DNA of 64,000 nt from Alicyclobacillus fastidiosus (GTDB lineage Bacteria; Bacillota; Bacilli; Alicyclobacillales; Alicyclobacillaceae), in NCBI RefSeq assembly GCF_026651875.1, contig NZ_CP104067.1, positions 1,550,001 through 1,614,000 of the forward strand, written 5' to 3'. Positions 24,366-33,400 of the stretch are shown piece after piece. Each line of letters starts with the position of its first letter. Position 1 is the first letter of the stretch. A program made the translations under genes and the position numbers. Under the pieces are notes generated by a model. That model was not told the DNA's origin and ran no database searches. It worked only from the letters and a program-made list of their open reading frames with translations.

Positions 24366-25070
24366 ATGGTGAACGAGCATCCGACGGACGAAGAAATGAG
24401 GTCTATCCGACAGCAAGCGTCGCATACGCCCTCGAGGGAAACTTTCGTACCTGAACACAGCGGTTCACATCTCTTGTTGGCCGAGGGGCTTCTGTACTGC
24501 GACTGCGGGAACGCATGTCGCGGCACGGTGAGCAAACAGGGCGTTGCCTACTATGTTTGCGAAGGGGGGGCGAGTGGGTCTTCACCACACAGAGTGAAGT
24601 GGTTGCGCGCAGACGCCATCGACAGGGTGGTGCTTGCGGAGGTGCGAGCGGAGATTCATCGCGTGCTCACGTTGCAAATTTCCGCCCGTGAAGGTACACG
24701 TCAACACCTTCAAGAAATTGCCTACGAGCGCGCACAACAGCAGCACCGCACCGATAAGCTCTTTCAGCAGTACGTGGATGGCGTGTTATCTGCACCCCAT
24801 TTTGAGCAGATGAACGCGTTCATTCATGGGCGGATGACCTTTCTCGATGATCTCGAAGCGAAATTGCTGGAGCAAGCGTTCTTGTTTGGCAAACAGCGTG
24901 ATATGGCCGTTGAGGCGCGCGAGCGCGTCAAACATCTGTTGCGCGCAGGCGGAGATGAATGTTCGAAATCACTCATCAAAACGGTGGTGGATCGTGTTGA
25001 GGTGGGACGGGGACGGCGCGGTAAACATCTGTTGCGGTTTCACTTTCGATGTCTGCGACAAAACGATTGA
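24366..25070 (+). CDS. Serine recombinase C-terminal fragment (zinc ribbon plus coiled coil)
   Basis: A 234-residue protein matching only the C-terminal half of recombinases 3 and 4. It starts close to the zinc ribbon (HLLLAEGLLYCDCGNACRGT, VAYYVC), continues with a coiled coil (YERAQQQHRTDKLFQQYVDG) and ends VDRVEVGRGRRGKHLLRFHF. The catalytic serine domain and most of the recombinase domain are missing. It has its own start codon directly after small protein copy D. It may be a deletion remnant, or a retained DNA-binding or inhibitory form. Confidence 0.8.
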   Translation: MVNEHPTDEEMRSIRQQASHTPSRETFVPEHSGSHLLLAEGLLYCDCGNACRGTVSKQGVAYYVCEGGASGSSPHRVKWLRADAIDRVVLAEVRAEIHRVLTLQISAREGTRQHLQEIAYERAQQQHRTDKLFQQYVDGVLSAPHFEQMNAFIHGRMTFLDDLEAKLLEQAFLFGKQRDMAVEARERVKHLLRAGGDECSKSLIKTVVDRVEVGRGRRGKHLLRFHFRCLRQND

Positions 25071-25138
25071 TGATGTTTACAACCCCTAGCTGAGCAACGA
25101 ATCACCTTCTCAAGGGGACGGATACTTCCCAATGTGCG

Positions 25139-25173
25139 AAAAAGGTGTGAGTTCGCAGCTGCTCCCTCACACC
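25139..25173 (-). terminator. Terminator of hmp
   Basis: On the minus strand GGTGTGAG / CTCACACC forms an 8-bp stem with a T run after it, just past the hmp stop. Confidence 0.85.
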
Positions 25174-25190
25174 CTACGGGTTACCTGTGG

Positions 25191-26405
25191 TTATGCAAGG
25201 CTTCCTTGTGGGCCAAAGAATTCGTAGTGAATTTGTGCGTCATCTACGCCTAGGCCCTTGAGTATCCGATAGACAGCCTTCATGAACGACACGGGTCCGC
25301 AGAAGTAGAATTCGGCGTCAAGAGGTGCAATCGAACGCAGCCAGTCAGCGTCGACAAAGCCCTCTTTGGCAAAGTGACGATATGCCTTGTCCTCGTGAGA
25401 TGGACGTTCATACACCGCGTAGTACGAGGTGTTTTCATATTCGTCGGCAAGCCCCTCCAGTGTGGATTTGAACGCGTGCACGCCTCCGTGAAGCGCCGCG
25501 TGGACATATGTGACATGATGTTTCGGCCGCCTTTGGAGCAAGGTCGAAACCATGCTCATCAGTGGCGTCATTCCGACCCCGCCGCTGAGAAACACGACTG
25601 GTCGTTCGGTATCTATCACGAGCATAAAATCGCCGGAAGGAGCACTTGCCAGCAGGGTGTCGCCCTCCTGCACATCGTTGTGGAGGTAATTTGACACCAG
25701 GCCTGCTGGCGCGTTTTCGCGAGCGTCCTCACGTTTGACACTGATGCGGTAGTATGGTTTTCCCGGTGTGTCGGATAGGCTGTACTGGCGCATTTGGGTA
25801 TAGGCTTGTCCGGGTACGGACACTTTGAGCGTCAGATATTGCCCTGGACGGTAGCTGGAGATGGCTTCCCCATCTTTAGGTGTGAGATAAAATGATGTGA
25901 TGACGTCACTTTCACGTACTTTCCGCGAAACCACAAACGGACGGAAATCTGTCCAACCGCCAGGTTGTTGACCTGCCTCCTCGTACATCTCCTGCTCGAC
26001 GCCGATAAACGCTGAAGCGATGGCGCCATAGGCATCCGCCCAGGCTTGAATGATCTCATCTGTCGCAGCATCGCCAAGGACATCCTTGATCGCCCGCAAC
26101 AAAAACTGACCCACGATTGGGTAGTGCTCTGGTTGAATGCCGAGTCCGCGGTGTTTATGAGAAATTTGCTTTACAGCGGGCAAAATGCTCTCTAAATTAT
26201 CAATATGAACTGCGGCTGCATAGACGGCATTGGCCAATGCCGTCTGCTGACGACCTTCTCGTTGGTTAGAATGGTTGAATATATTTAAAAGTTCTGGGTG
26301 GGCATCAAATAACATTTCGTAAAAGCGCTTTGTAATCTGTTCGCCGTGCGTTTCGAGCACAGGGATGGTAGCCTTTATGACATCTCGTGTCTTCGTATCA
26401 AGCAT
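25191..26405 (-). CDS. hmp: Flavohaemoprotein, nitric oxide dioxygenase
   Basis: Hmp oxidises nitric oxide to nitrate using O2 and NAD(P)H. The 404-residue protein has a globin domain (1-140) with FYEMLF, RQQTALANAV and the haem-ligand region SHKHRGLGIQPEHYPIVG. An FAD domain follows (RPGQYLTLKV, RQYSLSDTPG) and then an NAD-binding domain (LSGGVGMTPLMSM, YFCGPVSFMK). Divergent from nsrR, with an operator between them, so it should be released from repression when NO damages the NsrR cluster. Confidence 0.97.
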   Translation of the reverse strand: MLDTKTRDVIKATIPVLETHGEQITKRFYEMLFDAHPELLNIFNHSNQREGRQQTALANAVYAAAVHIDNLESILPAVKQISHKHRGLGIQPEHYPIVGQFLLRAIKDVLGDAATDEIIQAWADAYGAIASAFIGVEQEMYEEAGQQPGGWTDFRPFVVSRKVRESDVITSFYLTPKDGEAISSYRPGQYLTLKVSVPGQAYTQMRQYSLSDTPGKPYYRISVKREDARENAPAGLVSNYLHNDVQEGDTLLASAPSGDFMLVIDTERPVVFLSGGVGMTPLMSMVSTLLQRRPKHHVTYVHAALHGGVHAFKSTLEGLADEYENTSYYAVYERPSHEDKAYRHFAKEGFVDADWLRSIAPLDAEFYFCGPVSFMKAVYRILKGLGVDDAQIHYEFFGPQGSLA

Positions 26406-26472
26406 GCCAATAACCTCCTGGATTTGCGGGTCAGGTTTTGTACGACGTCATTATATGGCGATCGAGAATATA

Positions 26473-26495
26473 AAGATATATTTAAAATACATGTT
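26473..26495. promoter_or_regulatory. NsrR operator between hmp and nsrR
   Basis: AAGATATATTT-A-AAATACATGTT is an 11-1-11 inverted repeat with 9 of 11 positions symmetric. It matches the NsrR consensus pattern AAGATGYATTT around a single central base. It lies in the 157-base divergent promoter region. Confidence 0.8.
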
Positions 26496-26562
26496 TTGTG
26501 TCGCTTTTTTGTCTGTTCGTCGATTTTTGTGTTGTGGTGATGGTTGAGGGGAGAATTTTTGA

Positions 26563-27012
26563 GTGAATCTGACGATGTTTACGGATTATTCATTGCGAAC
26601 TCTTATTTACGTTGCGATGAAACCAGACGACCGCCTGTCGAATATCCAGGAAATTGCCGACGTATATGGAATTTCGGCGAACCATTTGATGAAGAGCGTG
26701 CACAAGTTGGGCAAGCTCGGCCTGATTCAGACCATACGCGGGCGCAACGGCGGGTTCCGGCTTGCGAAACCGGCAGAGGAAATTAACATTGGTTGGGTTG
26801 TTCGCGAAATGGAGGAAAACTGGAATATCGTGGAGTGTTTTGACGAGCAAAATGGCGCTTGTGTGTTGAGTCCGTCCTGCCGACTCAAGAACGTACTTGG
26901 CGAGGCACTAAAAGCGTATCTGGCCGTACTCGATAAATACACGCTCGCGGACTTGGTGGTGAACAGGCAAGCGCTCGGCGTCTTGTTAGGCATGCGGGAA
27001 ACGTCGTGCTAA
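26563..27012 (+). CDS. nsrR: NsrR nitric-oxide-sensing repressor (Rrf2 family)
   Basis: A 149-residue Rrf2-family winged-helix regulator. Cys92, Cys100 and Cys106 (ECFDEQNGACVLSPSC) and Asp8 (MFTDYS) match the four ligands reported for the NsrR [4Fe-4S] cluster. The helix-turn-helix includes IADVYGISANHLMKSV with the wing IRGRNGGFRLAKP. GTG start, with GAGGGGA upstream. It should repress hmp until NO reacts with the cluster. Confidence 0.95.
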   Translation: MNLTMFTDYSLRTLIYVAMKPDDRLSNIQEIADVYGISANHLMKSVHKLGKLGLIQTIRGRNGGFRLAKPAEEINIGWVVREMEENWNIVECFDEQNGACVLSPSCRLKNVLGEALKAYLAVLDKYTLADLVVNRQALGVLLGMRETSC

Positions 27013-27163
27013 CCCATGTCATCCGGTGATTAGGGGTTCCACATTTTCTATGGATAGGAGGAATCTGTCGAATTTTGACGAAATGAAAAATGTCTCCTGT
27101 GGTCATTACGACCGTTCTTCGATGTCGTATGCAGGCTGAAATTTCTTTCGTCGGAGGATAAAC

Positions 27164-27541
27164 ATGGGCACAGATTTGACGCAGGTCCAGCTTCGCCCTG
27201 GGCTTTTCTTAGATGTTGAACGAGAGGAACTGGTCCAGAACGGCATGTCTATTAGTTTGTCGCGGATCCAGTTTCGTATCCTCTACTTTCTCGTTCGCAG
27301 TTTGAGCCGCCCCGTCCGCACCGAAGATATTATGGAGTACGCGTGGGGGAAAAACAGCAAGGTAAGCAAAAGTGAATTGTACGTCTACATCAGTCGTTTA
27401 CGCGCCAGAGTAGGCGATCATCCTCGTTCGCCGAAAATTCTGATAAGCATACGCGGCTTTGGTTATTTGCTACGCAGTGACGTGGAAAGCAACACAGACA
27501 ACACATCGCTGGATGCCGCAACCCGACCCCTACAATCTTGA
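27164..27541 (+). CDS. Stand-alone OmpR/PhoB-type winged-helix protein
   Basis: A 125-residue protein consisting of a response-regulator output domain only: LSRIQFRILYFLVRSLSRPV, RTEDIMEYAWG, KSELYVYISRLRARVG and the wing ISIRGFGYLL. There is no receiver domain and no frame for one upstream. It could bind DNA constitutively or pair with a separate signalling protein. It follows nsrR by 150 bases but is probably an independent unit. Confidence 0.85.
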   Translation: MGTDLTQVQLRPGLFLDVEREELVQNGMSISLSRIQFRILYFLVRSLSRPVRTEDIMEYAWGKNSKVSKSELYVYISRLRARVGDHPRSPKILISIRGFGYLLRSDVESNTDNTSLDAATRPLQS

Positions 27542-27721
27542 CACAACAACACCCTACACGGCTGCCCCTGGCGTACGGCCTGCTCGAGTTCGCTAGTTGG
27601 GGTAGAAAATATCCCATGAACCGCTGTCCTATCCTCGATCCAAGCCGATGTCGAAGAGTGTACACGTGGTATCGCGAAATATCGACGCCCGAAGACTCTC
27701 CGGGCGCCAATCCTTCACCCA

Positions 27722-28237
27722 TTACCAGGGTTTATTCGTGGTTAGAAATTCCGCTAACTTTCGGCTCTCTTCGCGGCGGTCTTTACGGAGTACCGCGCGT
27801 GCGGGAGCTGTTTCATGGAGTTTTTTCTCCTCGTCCGTCTGAGGGATAACCTGGGGGACGACAACAGGGTGTTTCTCCTTGTCCAGAGCGACAAATGTGA
27901 GAAACGATGTGGCGGCGATGCGACGTTCGCCGGTCATGAGATTTTCCGCAATCACTTTCACGAATACTTCCATTGAAGAACGACCTGTCCAAGTTACATA
28001 TGACTCCAAGCACACGGAATCGCTCATGCTAATGGGAGACAGAAAGTCCACGGAGTCCGTGGACGCCGTCACGACTGGGTAACGCGCGTGTCGCGTCGCC
28101 GATAAAGACGCGCAGTCATCAATATAACCCATCAGACGTCCGCCAAACAGTGTGTTATGGACGTTTGTATCAGGTGGGAAAACGTGACTGGTCTTTACCA
28201 CACGTGATTCATTACAGTACTTCGCTTCTTGGCTCAC
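27722..28237 (-). CDS. Acyl-CoA thioesterase (hotdog fold, YkhA-like)
   Basis: A 171-residue hotdog-fold acyl-CoA hydrolase. VFPPDTNVHNTLFGGRLMGYID is the signature with the catalytic Asn/Asp region; DSVDFLSPISMSDSVCLESYV and GRSSMEVFVKV are the core strands. It probably hydrolyses medium- to long-chain acyl-CoA in the cytoplasm. A GC-rich hairpin (CGCCCG/CGGGCG near 27687-27707) follows its stop, but without a T run. Confidence 0.92.
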   Translation of the reverse strand: MSQEAKYCNESRVVKTSHVFPPDTNVHNTLFGGRLMGYIDDCASLSATRHARYPVVTASTDSVDFLSPISMSDSVCLESYVTWTGRSSMEVFVKVIAENLMTGERRIAATSFLTFVALDKEKHPVVVPQVIPQTDEEKKLHETAPARAVLRKDRREESRKLAEFLTTNKPW

Positions 28238-28904
28238 GTGAGGACACCTCTCTTTGCGGCTAGGTTGTATTCGACGATGGCCGAGTACACCGTACTATTT
28301 TAGCAGGATTTAGCGCCTATCATGTAATCGGACCGACGTTTCTACTATGGCGCATTCGGAAATCGATTGGGGTAGGTCCTCCGCCACGGCCTTTGCTTCA
28401 AGGGGACACAGTACTACATTGTGCTGGAGGCCGTCCTGTTCAATGACTATTTCGATGCCGAAGTGACAGCGCGGCGAACAATTGTTTTGCCTCGAACAGG
28501 TTTCCCGTCTCGAATGATCACTCGTGTGACACAATTTTCGATGTGATAGCCAAAATGACTACCCCCTTGTTCCGTTTATTTCACTGCATGCCTAACGGGG
28601 GCAGGGAATCCCGCGACCTCCCGCAAGGGCCTCGAACCTGACGCCGTTCGGACTGGAACACATATTAATATGGAAAGGGTGGTTCATCACGATGGAGCCG
28701 GGCAATACCCGTGTGGGAAAAATAGTGAATCCTATGGAAGAATAACTTACATTTAGGTGCCGAGGAGAGGAATGCCGATCTCGCACGTGAATCAGGATGC
28801 CTTCGCAAGCCACTGAACTCCCGGGGTCTCTACGCCCTCACCGCACCTCGCGCCCTTTTTGCCGCGTTCCATCGCAACGGCTGCGATACGGGTCAATTCC
28901 CACC
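28238..28904. other. Gap between the thioesterase and the hom promoter
   Basis: No gene here is convincing. A minus-strand frame (28310-28534) encodes a 74-residue polar protein with several cysteines and no clear ribosome-binding site. The frame at 28592-28813 looks non-coding. The region may hold remnants of lost genes. Confidence 0.3.
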
Positions 28905-28933
28905 TTGACAGTCACCTGGCACCGATGTATAAA
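28905..28933 (+). promoter_or_regulatory. Sigma-A promoter for hom
   Basis: TTGACA and TATAAA are separated by exactly 17 bases. Transcription would start near 28940, giving a leader of about 125 bases before hom. Confidence 0.88.
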
Positions 28934-29067
28934 TAGACAAAATATTGCTGGTGGATTGAACAATTTAAAGAGTCCTCCAACTCGTGCGGCAGGGAATATG
29001 ACATGAGCGCGCCGAGAGACAGAGCAAGCACTTTGCTTGGGATGATTTGGAGAGAGGAGACACCCTC

Positions 29068-30357
29068 ATGGATTTAGAAATTGGCCTGCTCGGGTGCGGA
29101 ACTGTTGGCGCCGGAGTGGTGTCCTTAGTACGGCGCCGCGCTGACAAGGTGGCTCAGATGACGGGGTTGCGTCCGAAGATCAAGAGCATTCTCGTACGAG
29201 ACTTGAACAAGGACCGCGGTGTCGTGTTCGAGCACGAGCAGCTGACCGGACGGCCCGAAGATGTGCTGCAGGACGACGGCATCCAGATTGTCATTGAGAC
29301 GATAGGCGGGATAGAACCTGCGAAAACGTATATTTTGGAGGCGCTGCGCCGCAATAAGCACGTTGTGACGGCCAATAAGGACCTTATTGCCATACACGGT
29401 CCGGAAATCCTTCGCGTCGCAGAGGAGAATCACGTCAGTGTGTTGTTTGAGGCGGCGGTCGGCGGCGCCATTCCGCTCGTCGGGCCTTTAAAGGAGAACT
29501 TGACAGCCAACGAGGTCACCGATTTAAAAGGTATCATCAACGGGACGACAAACTTTATTTTGTCAGAGATGACGAGTCGAGATATCGATTTTGAAGAGGC
29601 GTTGACGATGGCTCAGGAGCTAGGATACGCGGAAGCAGATCCGTCAAGTGACGTCGATGGCCTCGATGCGGCGCGAAAACTCGTCATTCTATCTTCTATC
29701 GCGTTCCAGACAGAGGTTCACCTCACCGACGTCCGCGTCGAGGGGATTCGTCACGTGCGTTCCAAGGACGTACGGTACGCAGATGAGCTAGGGTACGTCA
29801 TCAAGCTGCTGGCAGTCGGTCGAGATCATGGCGGGGAACTCACGCTGTCCGTCCGGCCGACGCTCATCCCCAAGGTGCATCCGCTGGCACACGTCTCGGA
29901 CGCGTACAACGCCCTGTACGTTCGCGGCGACGCAGCCGGTGACCTGATGTTCTTCGGACGGGGTGCTGGCAGCATGCCGACGGCCAGTGCGGTGGTTGGC
30001 GACGTCATCGCTCTGGTTCGGAATTTAAAGCTCGGCTATGTGGCGAGTTCGCCACAGGGAACGCTCTCGGTGAAGCCGGTCGTAGACCGCGAGGATGAGC
30101 GGTACAAGTATTACTTCCGGCTTCTCGCACACGACCAGCCGGGCGTGTTCGCAAGGGTTGCGCAGCTGTTTGGTGAAGCGCATGCGAGCATGGAGACCGT
30201 ACTGCAAAAGCGCGTGCAAAGCGGTTGTGCCGAAATTGTCATCGTGACACACGACATTTCAAGTGCGAAGTCGCGCTATCTCGTCGACCAACTTCAAAAT
30301 CTTCCTCAGCTCCACTCCGTCGAGTGCGTCATGCCCGTAGAACCAGTCACCGAGTAA
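29068..30357 (+). CDS. hom: Homoserine dehydrogenase
   Basis: Hom reduces aspartate semialdehyde to homoserine, the branch point for threonine, methionine and (through threonine) isoleucine. The 429-residue protein has the nucleotide-binding GLLGCGTVGAGV, the catalytic region VVTANKDLIA, GIINGTTNFILSEM, AEADPSSDVDGLDAARK and a C-terminal ACT domain (YYFRLLAHDQPGVFARVAQL) for feedback control. ATG chosen from GAGAGAGGAGA upstream. thrB and thrC are not adjacent. Its place ahead of the ilv-leu genes groups amino-acid synthesis here. Confidence 0.96.
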   Translation: MDLEIGLLGCGTVGAGVVSLVRRRADKVAQMTGLRPKIKSILVRDLNKDRGVVFEHEQLTGRPEDVLQDDGIQIVIETIGGIEPAKTYILEALRRNKHVVTANKDLIAIHGPEILRVAEENHVSVLFEAAVGGAIPLVGPLKENLTANEVTDLKGIINGTTNFILSEMTSRDIDFEEALTMAQELGYAEADPSSDVDGLDAARKLVILSSIAFQTEVHLTDVRVEGIRHVRSKDVRYADELGYVIKLLAVGRDHGGELTLSVRPTLIPKVHPLAHVSDAYNALYVRGDAAGDLMFFGRGAGSMPTASAVVGDVIALVRNLKLGYVASSPQGTLSVKPVVDREDERYKYYFRLLAHDQPGVFARVAQLFGEAHASMETVLQKRVQSGCAEIVIVTHDISSAKSRYLVDQLQNLPQLHSVECVMPVEPVTE

Positions 30358-30505
30358 TCGGGGGCTGGTCTTCGCTTTGTCAACCTCCTTTTTCGGACGT
30401 GTAAGAAATCCTGACATATGAAACTCGATTTTTCCTTTAGTGGTGCGGATGTCACGGTCGTAAAAATTTTTTAGAATATTGTAATTTTGCAGTTGCCACG
30501 GCATA

Positions 30506-30541
30506 GTAAACGCTTTCCCGAAATGTTCAGAAAGCGTTTAC
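30506..30541 (+). promoter_or_regulatory. Two CcpA-type cre sites in a perfect 12-bp inverted repeat
   Basis: GTAAACGCTTTC and GAAAGCGTTTAC flank 12 bases. The right arm with its flank, AGAAAGCGTTTACA, matches the cre consensus TGWAARCGNTTWCA at 13 of 14 positions; the left arm matches at 12. Centres lie about 90 and 68 bases before the expected transcription start, the range where CcpA activates ilv-leu in Bacillus subtilis. Confidence 0.7.
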
Positions 30542-30567
30542 AGCCGAACAGTCAGAACATACGCACA

Positions 30568-30596
30568 TTGACACGTACATATACCCGTACTACAAT
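30568..30596 (+). promoter_or_regulatory. Sigma-A promoter of the ilv-leu operon
   Basis: TTGACA, 17 bases, TACAAT. The leader of about 150 bases is too short for a T-box, and no T-box sequence is seen. The operon therefore seems not to use the leucyl-tRNA antitermination known from Bacillus. Confidence 0.88.
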
Positions 30597-30752
30597 GACC
30601 TGCAAGTCGTTAAAGACGCGTCATATCAAGGATTTTGGGCGACACACTCCGTGGGAGCATCAGTTGCTCAAATGTATTTATGAGAATATTCAAATTTATT
30701 ACGAGCGCATTTTACGTGCGAACGCATCGCGTACTTGAAGGGAGTCCTCACT

Positions 30753-31646
30753 TTGGCATCGCAAATCTTTTTAAACGGCGAGTTCATCCATCGAGACGAG
30801 GCAAAACTTTCGGTTTTCGACCACGGTCTGCTCTACGGTGACGGCATTTTCGAAGGGATTCGAGTATACGACGGCAACGTCTTCAAGCTCGCTGAACACA
30901 TTCGGCGACTCTATGATTCGGCCAAGTCGATTTTGCTAGACATTCCATACTCACAGGCAGAAATGTGTGAGCTCGTCTGTGAAACCGTCCGCCGAAACGA
31001 TCTCTCGAGTGCGTACATCCGACTGGTCGTGACGCGTGGACCTGGCGACCTCGGTATCAGTCCATACATCTGTCACGGCGCACAGGTGTTTATCATCGCA
31101 GAGCAGTTGTCCATGTTTGCACCCAGCCTCTACGAGGAAGGCATCACGGCCATCACGGCAGCGACGAGGCGGAATCGGACGGACGCCCTCAACCCTAAAA
31201 TCAAGTCTCTCAACTATTTAAATAACGTACTGATCAAGATTGAAGCGCAAGCGGCAGGTGCGAACGAGGCCATCGTGCTGAACACGGAAGGCTATGTTGT
31301 CGAGGGGTCCGGCGAGAATATCTTCATCGTTCGTGACGGCGTGCTCTCGACGCCACCTGCGTACCTTGGGGCCTTGGAAGGCATCACGCGTGGGACTATC
31401 GTCAGCCTGGCGCACGAACTTGGCTACCAGGTCAAAGAAGAACCGTTCACCAGGCACGACGTGTACGTGGCCGACGAGGTGTTTCTCACCGGCACGGCAG
31501 CGGAGTTGGTCCCCGTCGTCACAGTTGACAAACGCACCATCGGTGATGGTCGGCCAGGGCCGGTCACCAGGAAGCTGCATCAAGCGTTTCAGCTCACGAC
31601 GCGTCGCGACGGTATGAAGGTATACCCGCAAGAAGCGATTTCGTGA
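30753..31646 (+). CDS. ilvE: Branched-chain amino-acid aminotransferase
   Basis: Fold-type IV PLP aminotransferase that makes Val, Leu and Ile from their keto acids. The 297 residues include VFDHGLLYGDGIFEGIRVYD, the PLP-lysine region NPKIKSLNYLNNVLIK, EAIVLNTEGYVVEGSGENIF and the phosphate-binding LTGTAAELVPV. TTG at 30753 is preferred (AAGGGAG seven bases before); another TTG six codons upstream is in frame. First gene of the operon. Confidence 0.93.
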   Translation: MASQIFLNGEFIHRDEAKLSVFDHGLLYGDGIFEGIRVYDGNVFKLAEHIRRLYDSAKSILLDIPYSQAEMCELVCETVRRNDLSSAYIRLVVTRGPGDLGISPYICHGAQVFIIAEQLSMFAPSLYEEGITAITAATRRNRTDALNPKIKSLNYLNNVLIKIEAQAAGANEAIVLNTEGYVVEGSGENIFIVRDGVLSTPPAYLGALEGITRGTIVSLAHELGYQVKEEPFTRHDVYVADEVFLTGTAAELVPVVTVDKRTIGDGRPGPVTRKLHQAFQLTTRRDGMKVYPQEAIS

Positions 31647-31703
31647 CGCAACGCGTCCTACCTACAATTTCAAGACAGTTTAGAAGTTTAGGAGAGAAAG
31701 CAA

Positions 31704-33371
31704 ATGCGCAGTGACATGATCAAAAAAGGAGCAGACCGAGCGCCGCACCGAAGCCTCTTGTACGCGACAGGCGTCAAACCAACGGACCTGCCAAAACCAT
31801 TCATTGGCGTATGTAACTCCTACGTGGACATCATCCCTGGTCACGTGCATTTGAAAGCCTTCGCGGAAGTGGTGAAAGACGCCATCCGTGAAGCGGGTGG
31901 AATCCCGTTTGAATTCAACACCATTGGTGTGGACGATGGCATCGCCATGGGACATGTCGGGATGCGCTACTCGCTCGCCAGCCGCGAACTGATTGCGGAT
32001 AGCGCCGAGACGATGATCAACGCGCACTGGTTCGATGGCGTCTTCTTTATCCCCAATTGCGACAAGATCACGCCGGGGATGCTGATGGCCGCGGCTCGGA
32101 CCAATGTGCCCTCCGTCTTCGTTTCGGGTGGACCGATGGAGGCGGGGCGGTCGAAGACTGGGCACAATCTGTCCCTGACGACCGTATTCGAAGGGGTTGG
32201 CCGTTATCGATCCGGCCAGATGTCCGAAGCAGAACTGGTCGAATTGGAACAAGCGGCATGTCCGACGTGTGGCTCCTGTTCCGGTATGTTCACGGCCAAT
32301 TCGATGAACTGCATCATGGAAATGCTCGGCGTGGCACTCCCCGGTAACGGCACCATTCTCGCAACTTCCTCTGAGCGACACGACCTCATTCGGCAAGCGG
32401 CTCACCACCTTGTTCGCATGATTCAAGAAGACGTTCGCCCACGTGACATCATCACGAAAGAAGCCATCGACGACGCGTTTGCGCTCGACATGGCGATGGG
32501 CGGCTCGACGAACACAGTGCTTCACTTGATGGCCATCGCACACGAGGCGGGCATCGAATACGACCTGAAGGACGTCAACGAGATCGCCAAGCGCGTGCCA
32601 TATTTGGCGAAAATCAGCCCGGCGTCAGAATACAGCATTCACGACGTACATCTGGCGGGCGGCGTGTCGGCCATCATCAAAGAACTGGTCGATCACACAT
32701 CTGCCATTCACCCAGAGCGCATCACGGTGAGCGGTCGAACGATTCGACAGGCGGTCGCCGAAGCGTCCATCCTCGACGAAAAGGTCATCCGCCACGCAAA
32801 CGATCCGTACAGCCGGGAAGGGGGTCTCTCCATCTTTTACGGCAACCTCGCTCCGGATGGCGCGGTGCTCAAGGTGGGGGCGGTCGACCCGGACATCGAA
32901 CGATTTGAGGGCTCAGCCATCGTCTTTAACTCACAGGACGAGGCACAGCAGGGGATCGACAGCGGACTCGTACAAGCGGGACACGTGGTCGTCATCCGCT
33001 ACGAGGGGCCGAAGGGCGGTCCTGGGATGCCAGAAATGCTCGCTCCCACGTCGTCCATCGTCGGTCGGGGATTGGGTCGCGACGTCGCGCTCATCACGGA
33101 TGGCCGCTTCTCTGGCGCGACGCGAGGAATTTGCGTGGGCCATATCTCACCGGAGGCATCCGAGGGTGGCTTGATTGGGCTCATTGAAGACGGGGATAGG
33201 ATTTCTATCGATTTGAAGGCGCGCTCCATCCACCTGGATGTGCCCGACGATGTTCTCGCGGCCCGCAAAGAGTCCTATGTGCCACCTGACAAGGCGGTCG
33301 AGCGAGGATACCTTCGACGCTATCAGCACCTTGTGACCTCCGCGAATACAGGCGCGGTACTCAAGGTTTAA
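31704..33371 (+). CDS. ilvD: Dihydroxy-acid dehydratase
   Basis: IlvD dehydrates the dihydroxy acids of the Val/Ile pathway. The iron-sulphur ligands are in [10 protein letters not shown] and [17 protein letters not shown]; other family blocks are [13 protein letters not shown] and [20 protein letters not shown]. 555 residues, normal length, with a good ribosome-binding site. The extra cysteine in CPTC beside CGSC is common in the family. Confidence 0.97.
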   Translation: MRSDMIKKGADRAPHRSLLYATGVKPTDLPKPFIGVCNSYVDIIPGHVHLKAFAEVVKDAIREAGGIPFEFNTIGVDDGIAMGHVGMRYSLASRELIADSAETMINAHWFDGVFFIPNCDKITPGMLMAAARTNVPSVFVSGGPMEAGRSKTGHNLSLTTVFEGVGRYRSGQMSEAELVELEQAACPTCGSCSGMFTANSMNCIMEMLGVALPGNGTILATSSERHDLIRQAAHHLVRMIQEDVRPRDIITKEAIDDAFALDMAMGGSTNTVLHLMAIAHEAGIEYDLKDVNEIAKRVPYLAKISPASEYSIHDVHLAGGVSAIIKELVDHTSAIHPERITVSGRTIRQAVAEASILDEKVIRHANDPYSREGGLSIFYGNLAPDGAVLKVGAVDPDIERFEGSAIVFNSQDEAQQGIDSGLVQAGHVVVIRYEGPKGGPGMPEMLAPTSSIVGRGLGRDVALITDGRFSGATRGICVGHISPEASEGGLIGLIEDGDRISIDLKARSIHLDVPDDVLAARKESYVPPDKAVERGYLRRYQHLVTSANTGAVLKV

Positions 33372-33400
33372 TTCGACCACTCTGGAGAGGAGGAAGAGAC

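Noticed and set aside
28310..28534. 74-codon minus-strand frame
   Set aside because: No recognisable family or ribosome-binding site; could be decayed sequence, not enough to call a gene.
30597..30752. T-box leader before ilvE
   Set aside because: The leader is only about 150 bases and shows no T-box sequence or antiterminator.
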